Of a DNA stretch of 64,000 nt, positions 23,035 through 35,600 are shown in pieces. The stretch lies in assembly GCA_037783415.1 (NCBI GenBank), contig JAZGTN010000027.1, positions 6,162,001 to 6,226,000 on the forward strand, read 5' to 3'. Source of the stretch: Leptasterias polaris. Lineage: Eukaryota > Echinodermata > Asteroidea > Forcipulatida > Asteriidae. Both the position numbers and the translations under genes were made by a program. Numbering within the stretch: the stretch's first letter is position 1; each line of letters opens with the position of its first letter. Below the pieces are notes generated by a model. The model was given only the letters and a program-made list of their open reading frames with translations, had not been told where the DNA came from and did not search any database.

Positions 23035-26000
23035 CATAAGATAAGATAAGATAAGATAAGAACTTTATTATCCCACACTGGGGAAATTAAAACTGGCCTT
23101 GATTTAAACAAAACAGACAAAACACTAAAAATTGTATAACAATGCACAGACATATAAAAATATTAATTAAGAATATCAGGTATAAAAATATGTATCTAGC
23201 ATGGATTAAAAATTATACACAGCAATATTTATATACAAGATATAATGTACACAGGAGAGGTCTTTCAAACCGACAATGCTATAACACAGCATACTTAAGA
23301 GCCATTGTAAAAACGGATTGCAGTAGGGACAAAGGAGTTATTATAGCGTTGTGTCCGAATTCTACGTTGCAACAGGCGATCTTCCCGCTGACGACTTAAT
23401 AAAAACTTAGGGTACATGGGATGGGATGGGTCAGACAGGATCATGTTCACTTTAGTACATACTTGGTCATGGTAAAGTGCCTCTGGGCTTTGTAGTTCGG
23501 CTCTGGTTATTTTTCTAGCTTGCTTAACTACTCTTAAGAAAGATCGTTTGTCCTGGGATAGCATATTACCATAAACACAAATAAGGCTAAAAGATAAAAC
23601 ACTTTGTAGAATAGTGCGGTAAAACAATTCTAAAATGGTGTTATCTACGCCAAAAGAGTTAAGCTTTCTAAGAAAATACAAACGTTGACGTAGTTTACTG
23701 GTTGTACAACTTGTGTTTTTATCAAACTTCAATTTATCGTCTATAACAGTTCCAAGGTACTTATACTCCGATACTCTTTCAACTGGCCGTCCATTTATAG
23801 TAAGCGCTGGTATGGGCGTGCCCTTCTTTCTGAAGTCAATAACCAATTCCTTTGTTTTATTCACATTAATCTCAAGGTAATTTTCTGTACACCAGTTAAC
23901 AAAATGATTAATTTCGCTGTTGTAGCGTTGCAATGAGTCCTCTGTGGAAGACATACGACCAACAATTGAGGTATCATCGGCATATTTGATGATCAAGTTA
24001 TCAGTTTCTATTGCCCTACAGTCGTTGGTATAAATTGTATACAAAACCGGGGACAGGACACAACCTTGCGGGGCACCTGTATTTATACAGAGAAATGGTG
24101 AAATAGTGGAGTTTAGCTTAACCTGTTGTGTCCGGTTTGTAAGAAAACTTTGAATCCATAAAACAATATTAGAATCAACATTAAGATCAAGGAGCTTTTT
24201 AATCATGAGGTGAGGCTGAATTGTATTGAACGCACTGGAAAAATCGACAAAGAGGGCTCTAACATAAGTACCACCCTTTTCTAAATGTTCGTAAGCAGCA
24301 TTTAATAGAGTAAGCACTGCGTCTTCTACACTTCTTTTGGGACGATATGCAAATTGCATCTGGTCTAAAGATTTGTTAACTGTTGGAATGAGCCTATTCA
24401 TGACTACCCTTTCTAAACATTTCATTGGCACAGATGTTAAAGCCACTGGTCGAAGATCGTTCATCTCTCTGGCGTGGAGTCGCTTAGGAATAGGAACAAT
24501 GGTTGAACATTTCCACAGTGCTGGGACTTTCCCGGTACTGATAGAGGCCTGGAAAAGCTTATGAAAAGGGAAAGCTAACTGATTAGCACATAGTTTTAAA
24601 ACTTTACAACTCACGCCATCCGGTCCCTTTGCTTTGTGAGAATTTACTTTGCCAAACAATTTCCGTACTTCCCCAAGTGAAATATTAACATCATTTGTCG
24701 GAAAAGACCGAGCCAAATCAGCCACCTGTGTCTGTTCACTGCTGAAGTCAGTTTGATCAAACCTACAATAGAACGCATTAAGATCATTAGCATACACAGA
24801 TTCATTATCAACATTAACACGTTTGGGCTTTGGCTTATAACCTGTCATAGTTTGTAATCCTTGCCAAGCCCGCTTGGTATCGTTAGTTTTAAACATATCT
24901 TCAACCTTAACCTTATACAATTTTTTACATTCCCGTATTTTACGTTTGAGTTTCTTTTGTACCAACTTACGATCCTCTTTAGTACCTGAATGGAATACTC
25001 TTTTTTTTTCATTCAACAGTAATTTCAGTTCTTTTGTTACCCAAGGTTTATTGTTAGCAAACAGTTTAACAGTCTTAGATTGAATGATAGAGTCCTCACA
25101 GAAACAGATGTAAGCAGAGACCACTTCCACAGCATTGTCCAAGTCAGTGGCAGTGTTTATGAGTTCATTCCAGTCGGTGGTGGCGAAACAATGGCGAAGT
25201 TCCGAAGTAGCTTCTGCGGTCCATGATTTGATGTTCAGCTTTTGAACAGGTACGGTGCGCACTCTGGGTTGATACAAAGGGGTCAGCTGGATCATATTGT
25301 GGTCTGAAAGGCCAAGTGCCGCCAATCCTTTAGCTCGGTAAGCACCTTCGATGTTCCCATAGCAGAGATCGAGACAAGCTTCGTGCCGGGTTGGACAATT
25401 TACATATTGATGATAGTTGGGAAGACAAGTTCTCAAACGGCATGAATTGAAGTCCCCAAGAATGAAGTTGGCAGCTTCTGGTGATTGTGTCTCTGCTTTG
25501 TTGACGTAATCATGTATTGTATCAGATGCTATAGTTACGTCAGCAGTAGGCGGAATGTATACAACAAATAGCCGAATTTGGTGTATTTCTCGAGGTAAAT
25601 AGTAGGGTCGTAGAGAAATTGCCAAAAGCTCAATGTCTTTGGTGCAAAGTTTATCCTTAACAGTTATATGCGATGGATGGCAATATTTTTCGTTTATGAA
25701 AGCACATACACCACCTCCCTTGGTTTTTCCAGAGTTTGACGATCGGTCGCTCCGTATTAGTGTGAAACCCTCAATGTCAATTAAAGAATCTGGATCATTT
25801 TGCGTAAGCCATGTTTCCGTTAGACAAATTAGGCTTGAGTTCCTATATTCAGAAAGGTATTGCGTACAAGCCCTCAGTTCATCTGTCTTATTTCTGATAC
25901 TTTGTACATTACCCTGAATTATGGCTGGTAAGGGAGTTCTGCACTTAGCTCTTTTGAGTCGTTGTCTGGCGCCACCTTTTCTTCCTCGTTTACGGGTTCT

Positions 26001-26300
26001 GGGTTGGTTTGCACAGACTTCAGGGATGACATAGTCGGGCTCTGAACAGAAAGCACGTCGGCTCATAAGAAAGTCACGGCTGTATGTTAGCAATGGCGGT
26101 GGTTCACTTTCAGTGTTCCCGGGGTGAGTCATACCCAAAACTTGGCTAGCACACCAAGATACAGCCAGGAAAACGACGAAAACTGCAACCATTCTTGAAT
26201 AACACTCGTCAGACATTATTATACGGTAAAATGAAGACAACACATAAAGAGAAACTGATAAATAAGACAGAAAACACGGAGACAAATCATCGGCCGTGTC
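23035..26300 (-). mobile_element. Nearly full-length non-LTR retrotransposon (LINE), antisense to RyR
   Basis: An intact LINE ORF (see the CDS entry) is followed by a short 3' UTR ending in the sense strand CAGTGTGGGATAATAAAGTT, then a pentanucleotide tail of CTTAT repeats (+ strand GATAA repeats at 23038-23060). Tails of this AATAAAGT-plus-short-repeat type are seen in Rex/CR1-like LINEs. The 5' end is not sharply defined; I place it near 26300. It sits about 0.3 kb upstream of the first RyR exon found. Confidence 0.85.
23295..26216 (-). CDS. LINE endonuclease/reverse transcriptase, intact ORF
   Basis: 973 codons from the ATG at 26216 (the frame is open upstream to about 26285). Order: a hydrophobic N-terminus (MVAVFVVFLAVSWCASQVLG, residues 10-29); a basic stretch (TRKRGRKGGARQRLKRAK); an apurinic-type endonuclease with ETWL, the acidic GDFNS (254-258) and catalytic SDH (304-306); then the reverse transcriptase with FVDFSSAFNTI, GAPQGCVLSPVLY and the YADD catalytic box (745-748), and a C-terminal domain ending RYNNSFVPTAIRFYNGS. 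It nicks target DNA and copies its own RNA by target-primed reverse transcription. No stop or frameshift interrupts it, so it is recent or still active. Clade (CR1/L2/Rex-like) is inferred from motif style. Confidence 0.9.
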   Translation of the reverse strand: MSDECYSRMVAVFVVFLAVSWCASQVLGMTHPGNTESEPPPLLTYSRDFLMSRRAFCSEPDYVIPEVCANQPRTRKRGRKGGARQRLKRAKCRTPLPAIIQGNVQSIRNKTDELRACTQYLSEYRNSSLICLTETWLTQNDPDSLIDIEGFTLIRSDRSSNSGKTKGGGVCAFINEKYCHPSHITVKDKLCTKDIELLAISLRPYYLPREIHQIRLFVVYIPPTADVTIASDTIHDYVNKAETQSPEAANFILGDFNSCRLRTCLPNYHQYVNCPTRHEACLDLCYGNIEGAYRAKGLAALGLSDHNMIQLTPLYQPRVRTVPVQKLNIKSWTAEATSELRHCFATTDWNELINTATDLDNAVEVVSAYICFCEDSIIQSKTVKLFANNKPWVTKELKLLLNEKKRVFHSGTKEDRKLVQKKLKRKIRECKKLYKVKVEDMFKTNDTKRAWQGLQTMTGYKPKPKRVNVDNESVYANDLNAFYCRFDQTDFSSEQTQVADLARSFPTNDVNISLGEVRKLFGKVNSHKAKGPDGVSCKVLKLCANQLAFPFHKLFQASISTGKVPALWKCSTIVPIPKRLHAREMNDLRPVALTSVPMKCLERVVMNRLIPTVNKSLDQMQFAYRPKRSVEDAVLTLLNAAYEHLEKGGTYVRALFVDFSSAFNTIQPHLMIKKLLDLNVDSNIVLWIQSFLTNRTQQVKLNSTISPFLCINTGAPQGCVLSPVLYTIYTNDCRAIETDNLIIKYADDTSIVGRMSSTEDSLQRYNSEINHFVNWCTENYLEINVNKTKELVIDFRKKGTPIPALTINGRPVERVSEYKYLGTVIDDKLKFDKNTSCTTSKLRQRLYFLRKLNSFGVDNTILELFYRTILQSVLSFSLICVYGNMLSQDKRSFLRVVKQARKITRAELQSPEALYHDQVCTKVNMILSDPSHPMYPKFLLSRQREDRLLQRRIRTQRYNNSFVPTAIRFYNGS

Positions 26301-26583
26301 GCCACATGATTCTTGATGATTTAATATGATTTGGTATATTTATTATAATTATGATTAATTTATAGGGATGGAGTGGGAATGTGAATTTGAATTGATGTTA
26401 TGAGACATGTATGATCGTTCAGAACGCAAACAACAGTCACATCTTTTCGTCCACAAATATTGCCAACATTAAATTGTTGTCTTAGTTTTTAGTTGTCAAG
26501 GTCCTAATTAAAAACCCACTAAAATTGATTAAAGTTGTTTGAGTTTATAATCAGAGATGATGTTTTTTAATTCAATGTTTCAG
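26301..26583. other. Non-coding, leads into RyR exon 1
   Basis: AT-rich intron sequence ending in the TTCAATGTTTCAG acceptor at 26571-26583. No promoter motifs supportable. Confidence 0.5.
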
Positions 26584-26696
26584 GAGAGACATGTTGGTGG
26601 ACTATCTACCCAGCTTCAAAACAGAGATCAGAAGGTGAGAAGGTCAGGGTTGGAGATGACCTGATCCTGGTCAGCGTGTCCTCGGAACGATACCTG
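26584..26696 (+). CDS. RyR: RyR exon 1 (window numbering): end of N-terminal domain A
   Basis: Follows a TTTCAG acceptor and ends at GTAAGT. The first two bases complete a Gly codon, and residues 1-37 follow. The segments [17 protein letters not shown] and [18 protein letters not shown] are among the most conserved in all RyRs. In vertebrate RyRs this corresponds to about residues 165-202, in the N-terminal domain where disease mutations cluster. The exon ends in phase 0. The preceding ~160 codons were not found upstream in the window. Confidence 0.95.
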
Positions 26697-29600
26697 GTAA
26701 GTCGGAATTTATTGTCTGCAAGATTTGACAATACAGGCAATTTACAACATAGTATGCTTGTGCCCAAAGCATCATGGGAGTTGACGGAAAAACTTTACGT
26801 ATAAAACAGGGGTCCAGTGTGGGGGAGGGGGGGGGGAACCAGTTTGCCAACTTACCGACTTCCAATATTCTTAACCATGTCGAAGCAGCAAGCCTTTTTG
26901 AAACAAATGAATATGCTTTAAAAGAAAATAATGACTAAATGTTAAGTCTGGTTGTTCTTGTTTACCTGGTGCTTCTTTTGCCAGGTGAGGGTCACAATGG
27001 ACACTGAGTATAATTATTGGGGAATTCCCCCCCACCCCCCCACCCCTTACAACCCCCCCACCCCTTACAACCCCCCCCCCCCCCCCCCCACCCCTTACAA
27101 CCCCCATAGTTGGGATGTTGTGACAAACAATTGATGTTGGAAAATGATTTTTCCACTGAGTTGTTCTGAAGAAACTGACAGTTTTTCCTGAACATCATCT
27201 CCAGCATCTGTCACTAGAGAAGAAGCAGCAGCCAGCGAGGGTGCAGGCGTCGTTTCAGCAGACCTTATGGACTGTGGCGCCTATCAGCTCGGGAAGTGTC
27301 AAGACGAAAGCCATGGGTAAGATCCCCCCATCCACCCACTACATCACTGATAAATTTGCCTGAAATACTAAATTAATTTCTTAGCCATGTAAATCCCCCC
27401 CAGAGTCGAGGGTGATTTGTTTTTCTTCACCAAGGCGCTGGTGTTGATTTTTGAGGGACTCCCTCCTGGGGGCTTTACACAGTAAACAAGTGGCCTGAAC
27501 GCTTTGGGATTGTCCTGAGATTTTTCCATTTGTATGGTTAGGGTTAGTACTGGTTCACCTTAAAGGTAATTTAGTTTTTTATTATCCAGAGCAGACATGT
27601 TAAAGTCTCAAATCTCATGTTTTTTATAGATGTTCTTCTGTTTAATGTTTTCTACTCTACTTTACGGGGACATAATCCATTATTTTTAATTTATCCTTTT
27701 TAATTGTAAAAAAAAAAAATGCAAGTTAGCTCCAATCAAGGGTAAAAGCCACTCTAAGTAAGGGGCTAGAAGAAAAAAAGTATTAAGATGAAAAAAACTC
27801 TAGTAAGCTGAAGGTATGAATTGATACTCCTCTTAAAACAGTCTAGATTGTAGGATGGAGGGAAACATGCACCAGGCAAGGAGTTCCAAACACTTCATGA
27901 CATGTAACAAGAATTCAATGCAAAATGTAAAAAAACCACACCCACCTTTTCAGGGTATCAGTTAGTTCTGATGCAAGTGTGCCGATAGGAATTAGATGGA
28001 GATATGCGAATGTACATTAGCAGTGTTAGTAGCATTAAGATATGCCTGAAATAAGTCCCTTCTCAATCCAGACGTATTTGACTGGCCGTGTTTTGAACAG
28101 TTTGAGAGCAATTCGAGCGATCACAATCAATGTTTGAGAAGGCTCAAGAACTCTGAAGTTCAACAGTGTTCTTGTTACAATTTTTAATTCAAGGTCTCCC
28201 TGATAAATGAAATCCCCCCCCAGCCTGGGAGATATTGCTCTGGAATGCTTTCTAAATCCCCATATAGAGCAGTGACAATCTCATTTTCTTTCGTCCAAAT
28301 AACCTTTTGAGATCTACTTCAAGAATACGGTATTGATGCTGATGGGAAAGCAAAATGCCCTTTTCCTCTTGACCAAAGTGCCGTTCGCAGGAAAGTTTTT
28401 TTTGTAGTGTGTACTTGCCCTGTGTTTCATAAGACAAGAGCAGAGGATTTGCATTAAAAATAGCTAGGCTTTGTCATCAATGCTCTGGGCTTTATATGTT
28501 AAGTGCTTTTCTTGCGGAAACATCTGCCTAAAGTGCTTTTTGAGTATTAATTTACCCAAGTCATACTAATTATAATGATTTGATGGATTTCAAAGATACC
28601 TCACAATTTGTTATTTTATATAAGGCCTATGGGTATATTTCTAATGCTTGTCACTTTTGAGGATTCCTTGGTTTCATTACTCCCATTGATCTTAAAGGCA
28701 CCAAACTAAATCAATCCCAAGAACCACCCCCTGCCATTAATGCTACCCATTTACCCCTGGCTGAAGAGAAGCAATTATAGTTAAGTGTTTTGCTCAAGGA
28801 CACAAGTTTCATGACCGGGATTCGAACCCAACACCCTGATGACACAGCCATCAGAACGTGAGTCCGATGCACTTAAACCCCATGTCTTGGTCTACGTCTT
28901 GTACAGGTTTCCTGAACGGCATGGATGTGGTAAGATTCTCTCATGGCCACTTGGACGAGTTCTTGAGTGTGCCCCAATCTGGATGTAAAGAAGATGAAAG
29001 TGTCAGGTTAGTTACCATAGTTACGCATGCCCCCCCCCCCATCCCTCCCTTAATGAAGTCTTTTTACACAAATTAAGCTTAATTTCTAACAGAGTTTTCA
29101 TTTACAAGGTAAATTTTGTTAATTTATTCCCAGGGGATTGGGATTCAACTTATGTTTTGACACAAAAAAAAACCCAAAACAAACAAACAAAAAAACATTG
29201 TAAAATTGCAGTTTCCAAGGTGAAAACTGTTTAGATATTTTAAGCATTTGTTATTATCATTTTGGTTTTTGCACTACACAAATATGTGATATAAACCGTA
29301 TACATGTACCACAGCCATACTACTTGGATGGGATTCGAACCCACAACCCCTGCCATTCCTGGGCTGATGTCTTACCACTAGACCACTGAGCGTACCCGTT
29401 GACAAGAGGCCAGTGTCTTAACCCTGTAATAAGCAGTGGGTACTGCAACATTTTCTTCTTATCCTCTGAGCTCAAGCTTTGATTTTGCTCACCAACATTT
29501 TTATGCTTCGTCAAGCACGCTATATTGATTGGGTCCAACCGTGGGTTTTATAAAGCTGTAAACCTAACAATTTTGCTAGGTGCTGACAAATCTTGCATTG

Positions 29601-32600
29601 CAACAATGCATTGTCGACCAAATACAATGTATTTTACATCAATTTGCTTCTTATAGGTTTCCTGCTTGCAACTTTGGCTTAGAAAATAACAGCTTAATGA
29701 AACATGGACCAGTGGGCCAAATTTTGTAGAGCTGCCTATAAAAAGTAGCTAAGCATAACATAATTTATGCTTACTGGATTAATGGTCATCAGACCAAATA
29801 CATTGGCACATATGTTACCTGTGACTGGTATCCTGCTATTGTTAAGCAACATTTTATGCTTAAGCAGCGCTATGAAATTGAGTCCAGCTGGTCTACATCT
29901 TCAGTAATCTGTTTGGATGACTGTTTCTTACTGTAGTGAGGTGTCATATGAGACTGGTGCTGTGGCTTCCTATGCAAGGTCACTCTGGAGGACTGAACTT
30001 GTCACCAAAAAGTAAGAACAAAATCAATAGATCGTGCAAGTCTCGCACGCACGTATTCAAACATTTTTGGGACCACTTTGGTCCCTTGTACGTTGCTTTA
30101 ACGCCTGAAGGAACCACGCTTGAGCAGTTCAACGGGTCCCAATGTTTGAATACGCGCAATACTTGCACAGTTTATTGTACTTCTCTCTGAACAGTACAGT
30201 GCATAACTTTTTCCTGAGGCAGTGGCTGAATGGAAAAGCCATATATGGTTAACCATTGTAAAACTTTATCCCAAGTAGTCTAAATTTGAATGCAAGACTG
30301 GGTCCTTGTAGATTTTGAGTGGCTAGTCTGGTGCCTGTTTCTAGGTGGGCTCCTCTAAAATCATTGAGGTTTGACCCTTTTTAGGCCTTGCGCTTAAGCT
30401 TTTTGTTAAATAGTAATATTTTCTTTGTTGCACCCAGGAAGTTTTAGTCGCCCAGATTTTAAATATGTATTGTCATAAATGTATCTTTCTGATGTATTGA
30501 TGGTAGTGATCACAACCAGTTTAATGGTTGAATGAAGTTGCATTCACACACACACAAATAAATAAACACATTTAAAAATTGTATTGTTCACATCAGAAAA
30601 GGAATTAAGCATTATAAACAGGTAGGTTGCAGAGTTTTTAGAAGCCCACAAGTTAAGAAGTAGTTTTTACCAGCCCTTAGAAGTTTTTACTAGACAATGA
30701 GCCCTGCTTATGGGTTGTGCCACACAATGCAATTTACAGGCAACCAACTCGAGTGAGACAATCGCAAGGAAGATCAAACGTTCACATTTGAGTTTTTGTA
30801 ATAATTTTGTTGTGAATAATAAGACTCTGCCAGAAAAACTGTCTCTTGTGCTACAAAAACACTGTTGGTTGCCTCCAAAATGCAAAGTGTCTAGTGTGAC
30901 AAAATTAAGGTTTTTTCTGTAAGGGGGCACAGCACTTAGGTCCCGTGAGTTGTATTATGAACATTAAAGAACACGATACATTTAGTATGAAAGAGAAGGT
31001 ATATTGCTTTGATGGTGCTGGGTTTGCCGTGCATGTAACCTGCAGAGAAAAGATGCTGCAATAAAGATGCTGCAATAAAGATGCTGCATTGTGTCAATGT
31101 TTACGCATTAGTACGAGAACTATAATTATGTCAATAATTTTTCCTGAGCTCTTAACCCTTTGTGAAAGGGAAAGAAAACTATATGGGATTTGAGGCATTG
31201 CATGGTGAGGTATCAATGTATATTTGGTTTGCGGTAACACCATGTGTATATCTACTTGCTAGATATATTGCTAGGTAGAACAAAATCTACCTAGCAAGTT
31301 GATATACACATGGTGTTACCGCAAACCAAATATGAATAGAAAACTGTTCAAAAAATGTTTTGCACATTTTGTATACATTTCTACTTGAACATTACCATTA
31401 TGATAACAGCATTAAATGTGTTCGCTTGACCTCTACTCCAATTTACGAACAAAACTTCATTTCAGATGCTTTCAAACTTCATGACCACTTTGGCTTTGTA
31501 AAATAAAAAAAATTAAAACAAAAACACAGGCGGACATGGTAAAGAGCAGGCTGACGTGTCTTATAATGACCTTCTTTTTACGATGTACACGTAGGTGGAA
31601 TGGTAGTTATGTGTCATGGGATCAGGACTGCAGGATCAGACATCTTACATCAGGTAATGCAGGATTTTTATGGTCAAGATATCCCCAAGGACCAATTCGA
31701 TTAAGGTCTGCAGATGAGAAAAAAGAAAAGAAAAAATAATAATAATAATAGCTGGTGAGCAAATCGCAAGCAATAAACTTTAGTTATTATTTTGGCTGGT
31801 ACCTTGTTTCAGCTTAGCAAATGTTGAAGCTTTTTATAATTGATCCAGATTCTGTTTCATTAGATTTTGTTTCATTTAAGAGGTTTTATTTACTTTCATT
31901 TAGAAACCTTTTTTTGAATGGTTTAATACAAAATTGTTGAATCGTATTGAAAACAAACTTACATCAGTTTGACATCTAATTTGATTGTGAACAAATTCTT
32001 TATTATTTTACAAAACTTTTAATTTGATTTAAAAAAAAGTATTTCCTTAGGGGGAGTCAATCAGATAAAATGATCAGAAAAATGTATTAGTTTCTCACTC
32101 ATTGACTTACCTCATCACACACAAAAATAAATAAATAAATAAATAAACAAAAATTCCACCAAACTGCTGAAATCACTGAAATGAATTCTTTGAAGCAATT
32201 TTCATTTTTAGATTTTAAAGATTTTGGTATTTTATAAATTCAACTAGTCACGATCCTTAAGTAATCACCTAGTTAAAGTGTAAGTTTTTGAACATTACTT
32301 TTAATACTTTTTGCAGGAAAATATCTTGCAGTGTCAAACACTGGAGACAGTGGAGTATGTATTGTTCCGAGAAAAACAGTGGATCTTACCTCCAGCATCT
32401 TCTGCCTTCGACAGTCAAAGGTACTTTTTCATGCTATTTTCATGCCAGGTTTCCGTTGTTAAACGCCCCTTGTTCATTTAGCCATTTACAGACAACTCAT
32501 TTCTGTATTATCAGAGGTCCAGGCACAGCTAATATTGATGATTTATTTTTAATTTCAAAAATCGAGTAATAAACCACAAGGGAAACCGACTGGGTAAATT

Positions 32601-35600
32601 TGTAATTCAATTTTGGAGTAGACAAAAAAATAAAATAATTGTTTTTGAATCTGTGACATCCAGATTAACGTGCTGGCAATCTGCCAACTGACAGCAGTGT
32701 CTGTATTTTGTCAGGATCTTTGGTCGGGGGTGCCAGTCGGAAGCCATAGCTTCCTAGGTTGTATCGTATACCTGGCTGGGATCCCTGGCTATATGGCAGT
32801 TATGGGTTGATTGGCTTCTGACTGTCATGACCCCCCTCCCCCCACAAAGATACTGATAAAATATGGAGACTGCCAACATTAGGGCTATATTGCTCAGTTA
32901 AAGCGTTGGTTCCTTTATACGGAGGTTGCAGGTTCAAATCCCATACAAGTCAATTTATCTTTGTTCTCCCCAAAGTTGATTTATTGTTCAGTACAAATAT
33001 CTAAAAAAAAATATTTGAAACAGGACTTTTGTTTAGTTTTAGAAATGTAGAGACTATGTTAAAATGGGAAATAGGGAAACAGTGGGAAATGTTACTTAGA
33101 CCATGACCTTTACCTTGACATTTTTGATTGAGTGGAAGTAAGTCAAATCTTGTAGCAGTTTGACTGGCCACTTTGTTCTCTGAAGGGGTAATTTCTTGGA
33201 ATTAAAGACCCCCCTCCTCCTCCCCCCTCCCCCTCCCTCCTCCCCCTCCTCCTCCCCCCTCCCCCTCCCCCTCCCCCTCCCCCTCCCCCTCCCCCTCCCC
33301 CTCCCCCCTCCCCCTCCCTCCCTCCATCCCTCTCTCCCTCCTCTGAATATTTGAAGTGGTTTTTTTGCGGAAATAGTTTAACTTTTTTTCTCTCAGAAAT
33401 AACGGAGATTTAATCACAGCTCTCAAAAGAAGCGAAGCAGGAAGTGAAGAGGGCTTACTCTTGATAGCCAACCCCTGTTCTATGAATTTCAAATATCCCT
33501 TGGAGCTTGTTGGGGGGGAAAAAGTGGCCCAGGGCGAATGCATACTTTATGTGAAACTATGAAGAGACCGTCTGTGAATAATGAAGTAAGGCTGTTGTGC
33601 TGTTATTAATTTTGAAGCAGTGAAATTCCCTTTCGCTTCCACTTTCATTTAAATTGACCTTTGAACTTAAGTTTCTGTTTAATTGTTTTTATGGCTATTT
33701 TTGTAGTAGTTAATTTTGTGATTTGAATTTTATTTGATTTGCTACAAGAAAACAGATTAACCTTGATCATCAGTAGTATGTTATTTTTTACCTCAGGGAG
33801 GATCTACAGTTGTCTGTTTGACATTTATTAGCTTTTCTATATACAATATATATATAATAGGATATACAAACATATTAACATCGTAATTGTTTCCGGCCTT
33901 TGTGACAAATCCTCAATGGTACTGAGATTTGATTGCTAATTTTGAACTTCCTACCAAAAACAATCTGGTCAATACATGTTAATATATGTTTTTAAAAATA
34001 TGTCTGAAATGTCGTTATTTTTTTACAAAAACAGAAAGTTGTTTTGTTATGAGTTTCTAGAGGCTGTTATTTCCATACAAATTCAATGATTGGTGTAATT
34101 TTGCCGTGTCTGAATTGGCGGTGATGGCTACGGCTAGATTCCCGCATCATCATGCGTTGAGGTATAGGACATCCTTAGCAACACCCAGAGCAACAGCCGT
34201 AGCCAAAGCTGTAGCCGCCAATACGGCCTGATAATCCTAAGAAGTTAATGAACCAAGGCTTTGATGTTAGTAGTTAGGACCTCCATGCGTTAATTTACTG
34301 GATCATTTTAAGAGACTCATCTTGTAAAACTGCTTTGAACTGAGTACAGTTTACCTGTGGTTTTGTAAATGTAACCACTGTATAATGTAATTTTTATGTG
34401 TTTCTAAAACTTCCTACATAATAGCCATATATGTTTATACTGATGCTTTTATTGCTCCCATTTAGGACACCTTTAACAAATGTTTCAATTGAGGACTACT
34501 TTTCATAATTTTTACCTTTTAGTGGTATATATTTATAATTATTGGCCAGTCCAGTTTTTTGTTGAGTAGTTTTTGACTCTCTAGTTCTAATTGACCAACA
34601 AACACACTTTAATATGAGTGCTTTTAGTTGTACACTTTAAGTCAGGCCCTTTTAATTATTTCACATTTCATTTATTCAGCACGGCTCAAAAGGAAGCCAG
34701 GATTACTGATCTATGAACAAACTGACATCGATAAATGCCATACCCATCTATCTTTTAACAGGACGACACACTTCACTGGGACAGCAAGCAAGAACACGGA
34801 ATGGGGACGGCGGAAATCAAATTCGGCGACTCCACCGTGTTGATCCAGCACAAAGAGACGGGTCTGTGGCTCTCCTATCTGGTGAGATTCTGCTAATTCG
34901 TTGTTTAATTCACCGGAAAAGATGCGCGGCCCGAATCAAATAATTTGATAATAATAATGGAGTTTATCTAGTGCCAAACTGCAGCTCCTGATTTAATGCT
35001 CCGGGCATTTTAACATTATTACTGTAATCCTCAGTCACCGGCAGACAACTCAATGTTGTGTGTGTAGTTGTCGGGGGAGGGGGGCTCTTTCATTCTTGTA
35101 GACAGTCTAAGTGTGTATTTAGGGATGGCTAGGTATCTTCCGAAGCGAGGATAACACCCCTTGGGTCAAAGGGTCTAGGTTTGCATTTTTGTGCCATCTC
35201 ATCCTAAAATAGAGTCTGTATCTAGACCTGATAGAAAGATATCTGTGCCAGATATATCTCATTTCACTACGCAATAAAAGCAGATGATACTGGATCAGAA
35301 TCTATGTCTGTTGGACTGAGATCGATCAGAGCTCTACTGACTGCAAATGTAACTCATTCTTACAAGGAGATCCACAAATCACAGGTTTTAGGGTATGTGT
35401 GGGATTGTCGTGAAATGGCGGATGTCCTCCTCATTGTTGTGTTAATGACTTTGCATAGTTACCTGACCCTAAAAAACAATGTATTCATAGGAAATGAAAG
35501 TTTAATTCATTCATATAAGAACTGCTTTCAAAGATGTCGATATATATTGTCAATAAAAATGAATTGCACCACTCCAAATAAGATTTTTTACTTGAAAAAG

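Larger units (their letters stand above)
31334..34103. other. RyR introns 4-6: microsatellites and SINE fragments
   Basis: Between exons 5, 6 and 7 there are (AAT)n at 31735-31750, (AAAT)n at about 32126-32146, a decayed tRNA-SINE body around 32645-32850, a tRNA-like B-box copy (GCAGGTTCAAATCCCATACA, + strand) at about 32880-32975, and a long CCCCCT tract (33209-33343). No further coding sequence. Confidence 0.55.

Noticed and set aside
26871..27207. Gly-rich/Pro-rich frames around 27.0-27.1 kb
   Set aside because: They are translations of the C-rich simple repeat in RyR intron 1.
33202..33543. Gly/Glu-rich 113-codon open frame on the - strand
   Set aside because: It is a translation of the CCCCCT simple repeat, with no coding evidence.
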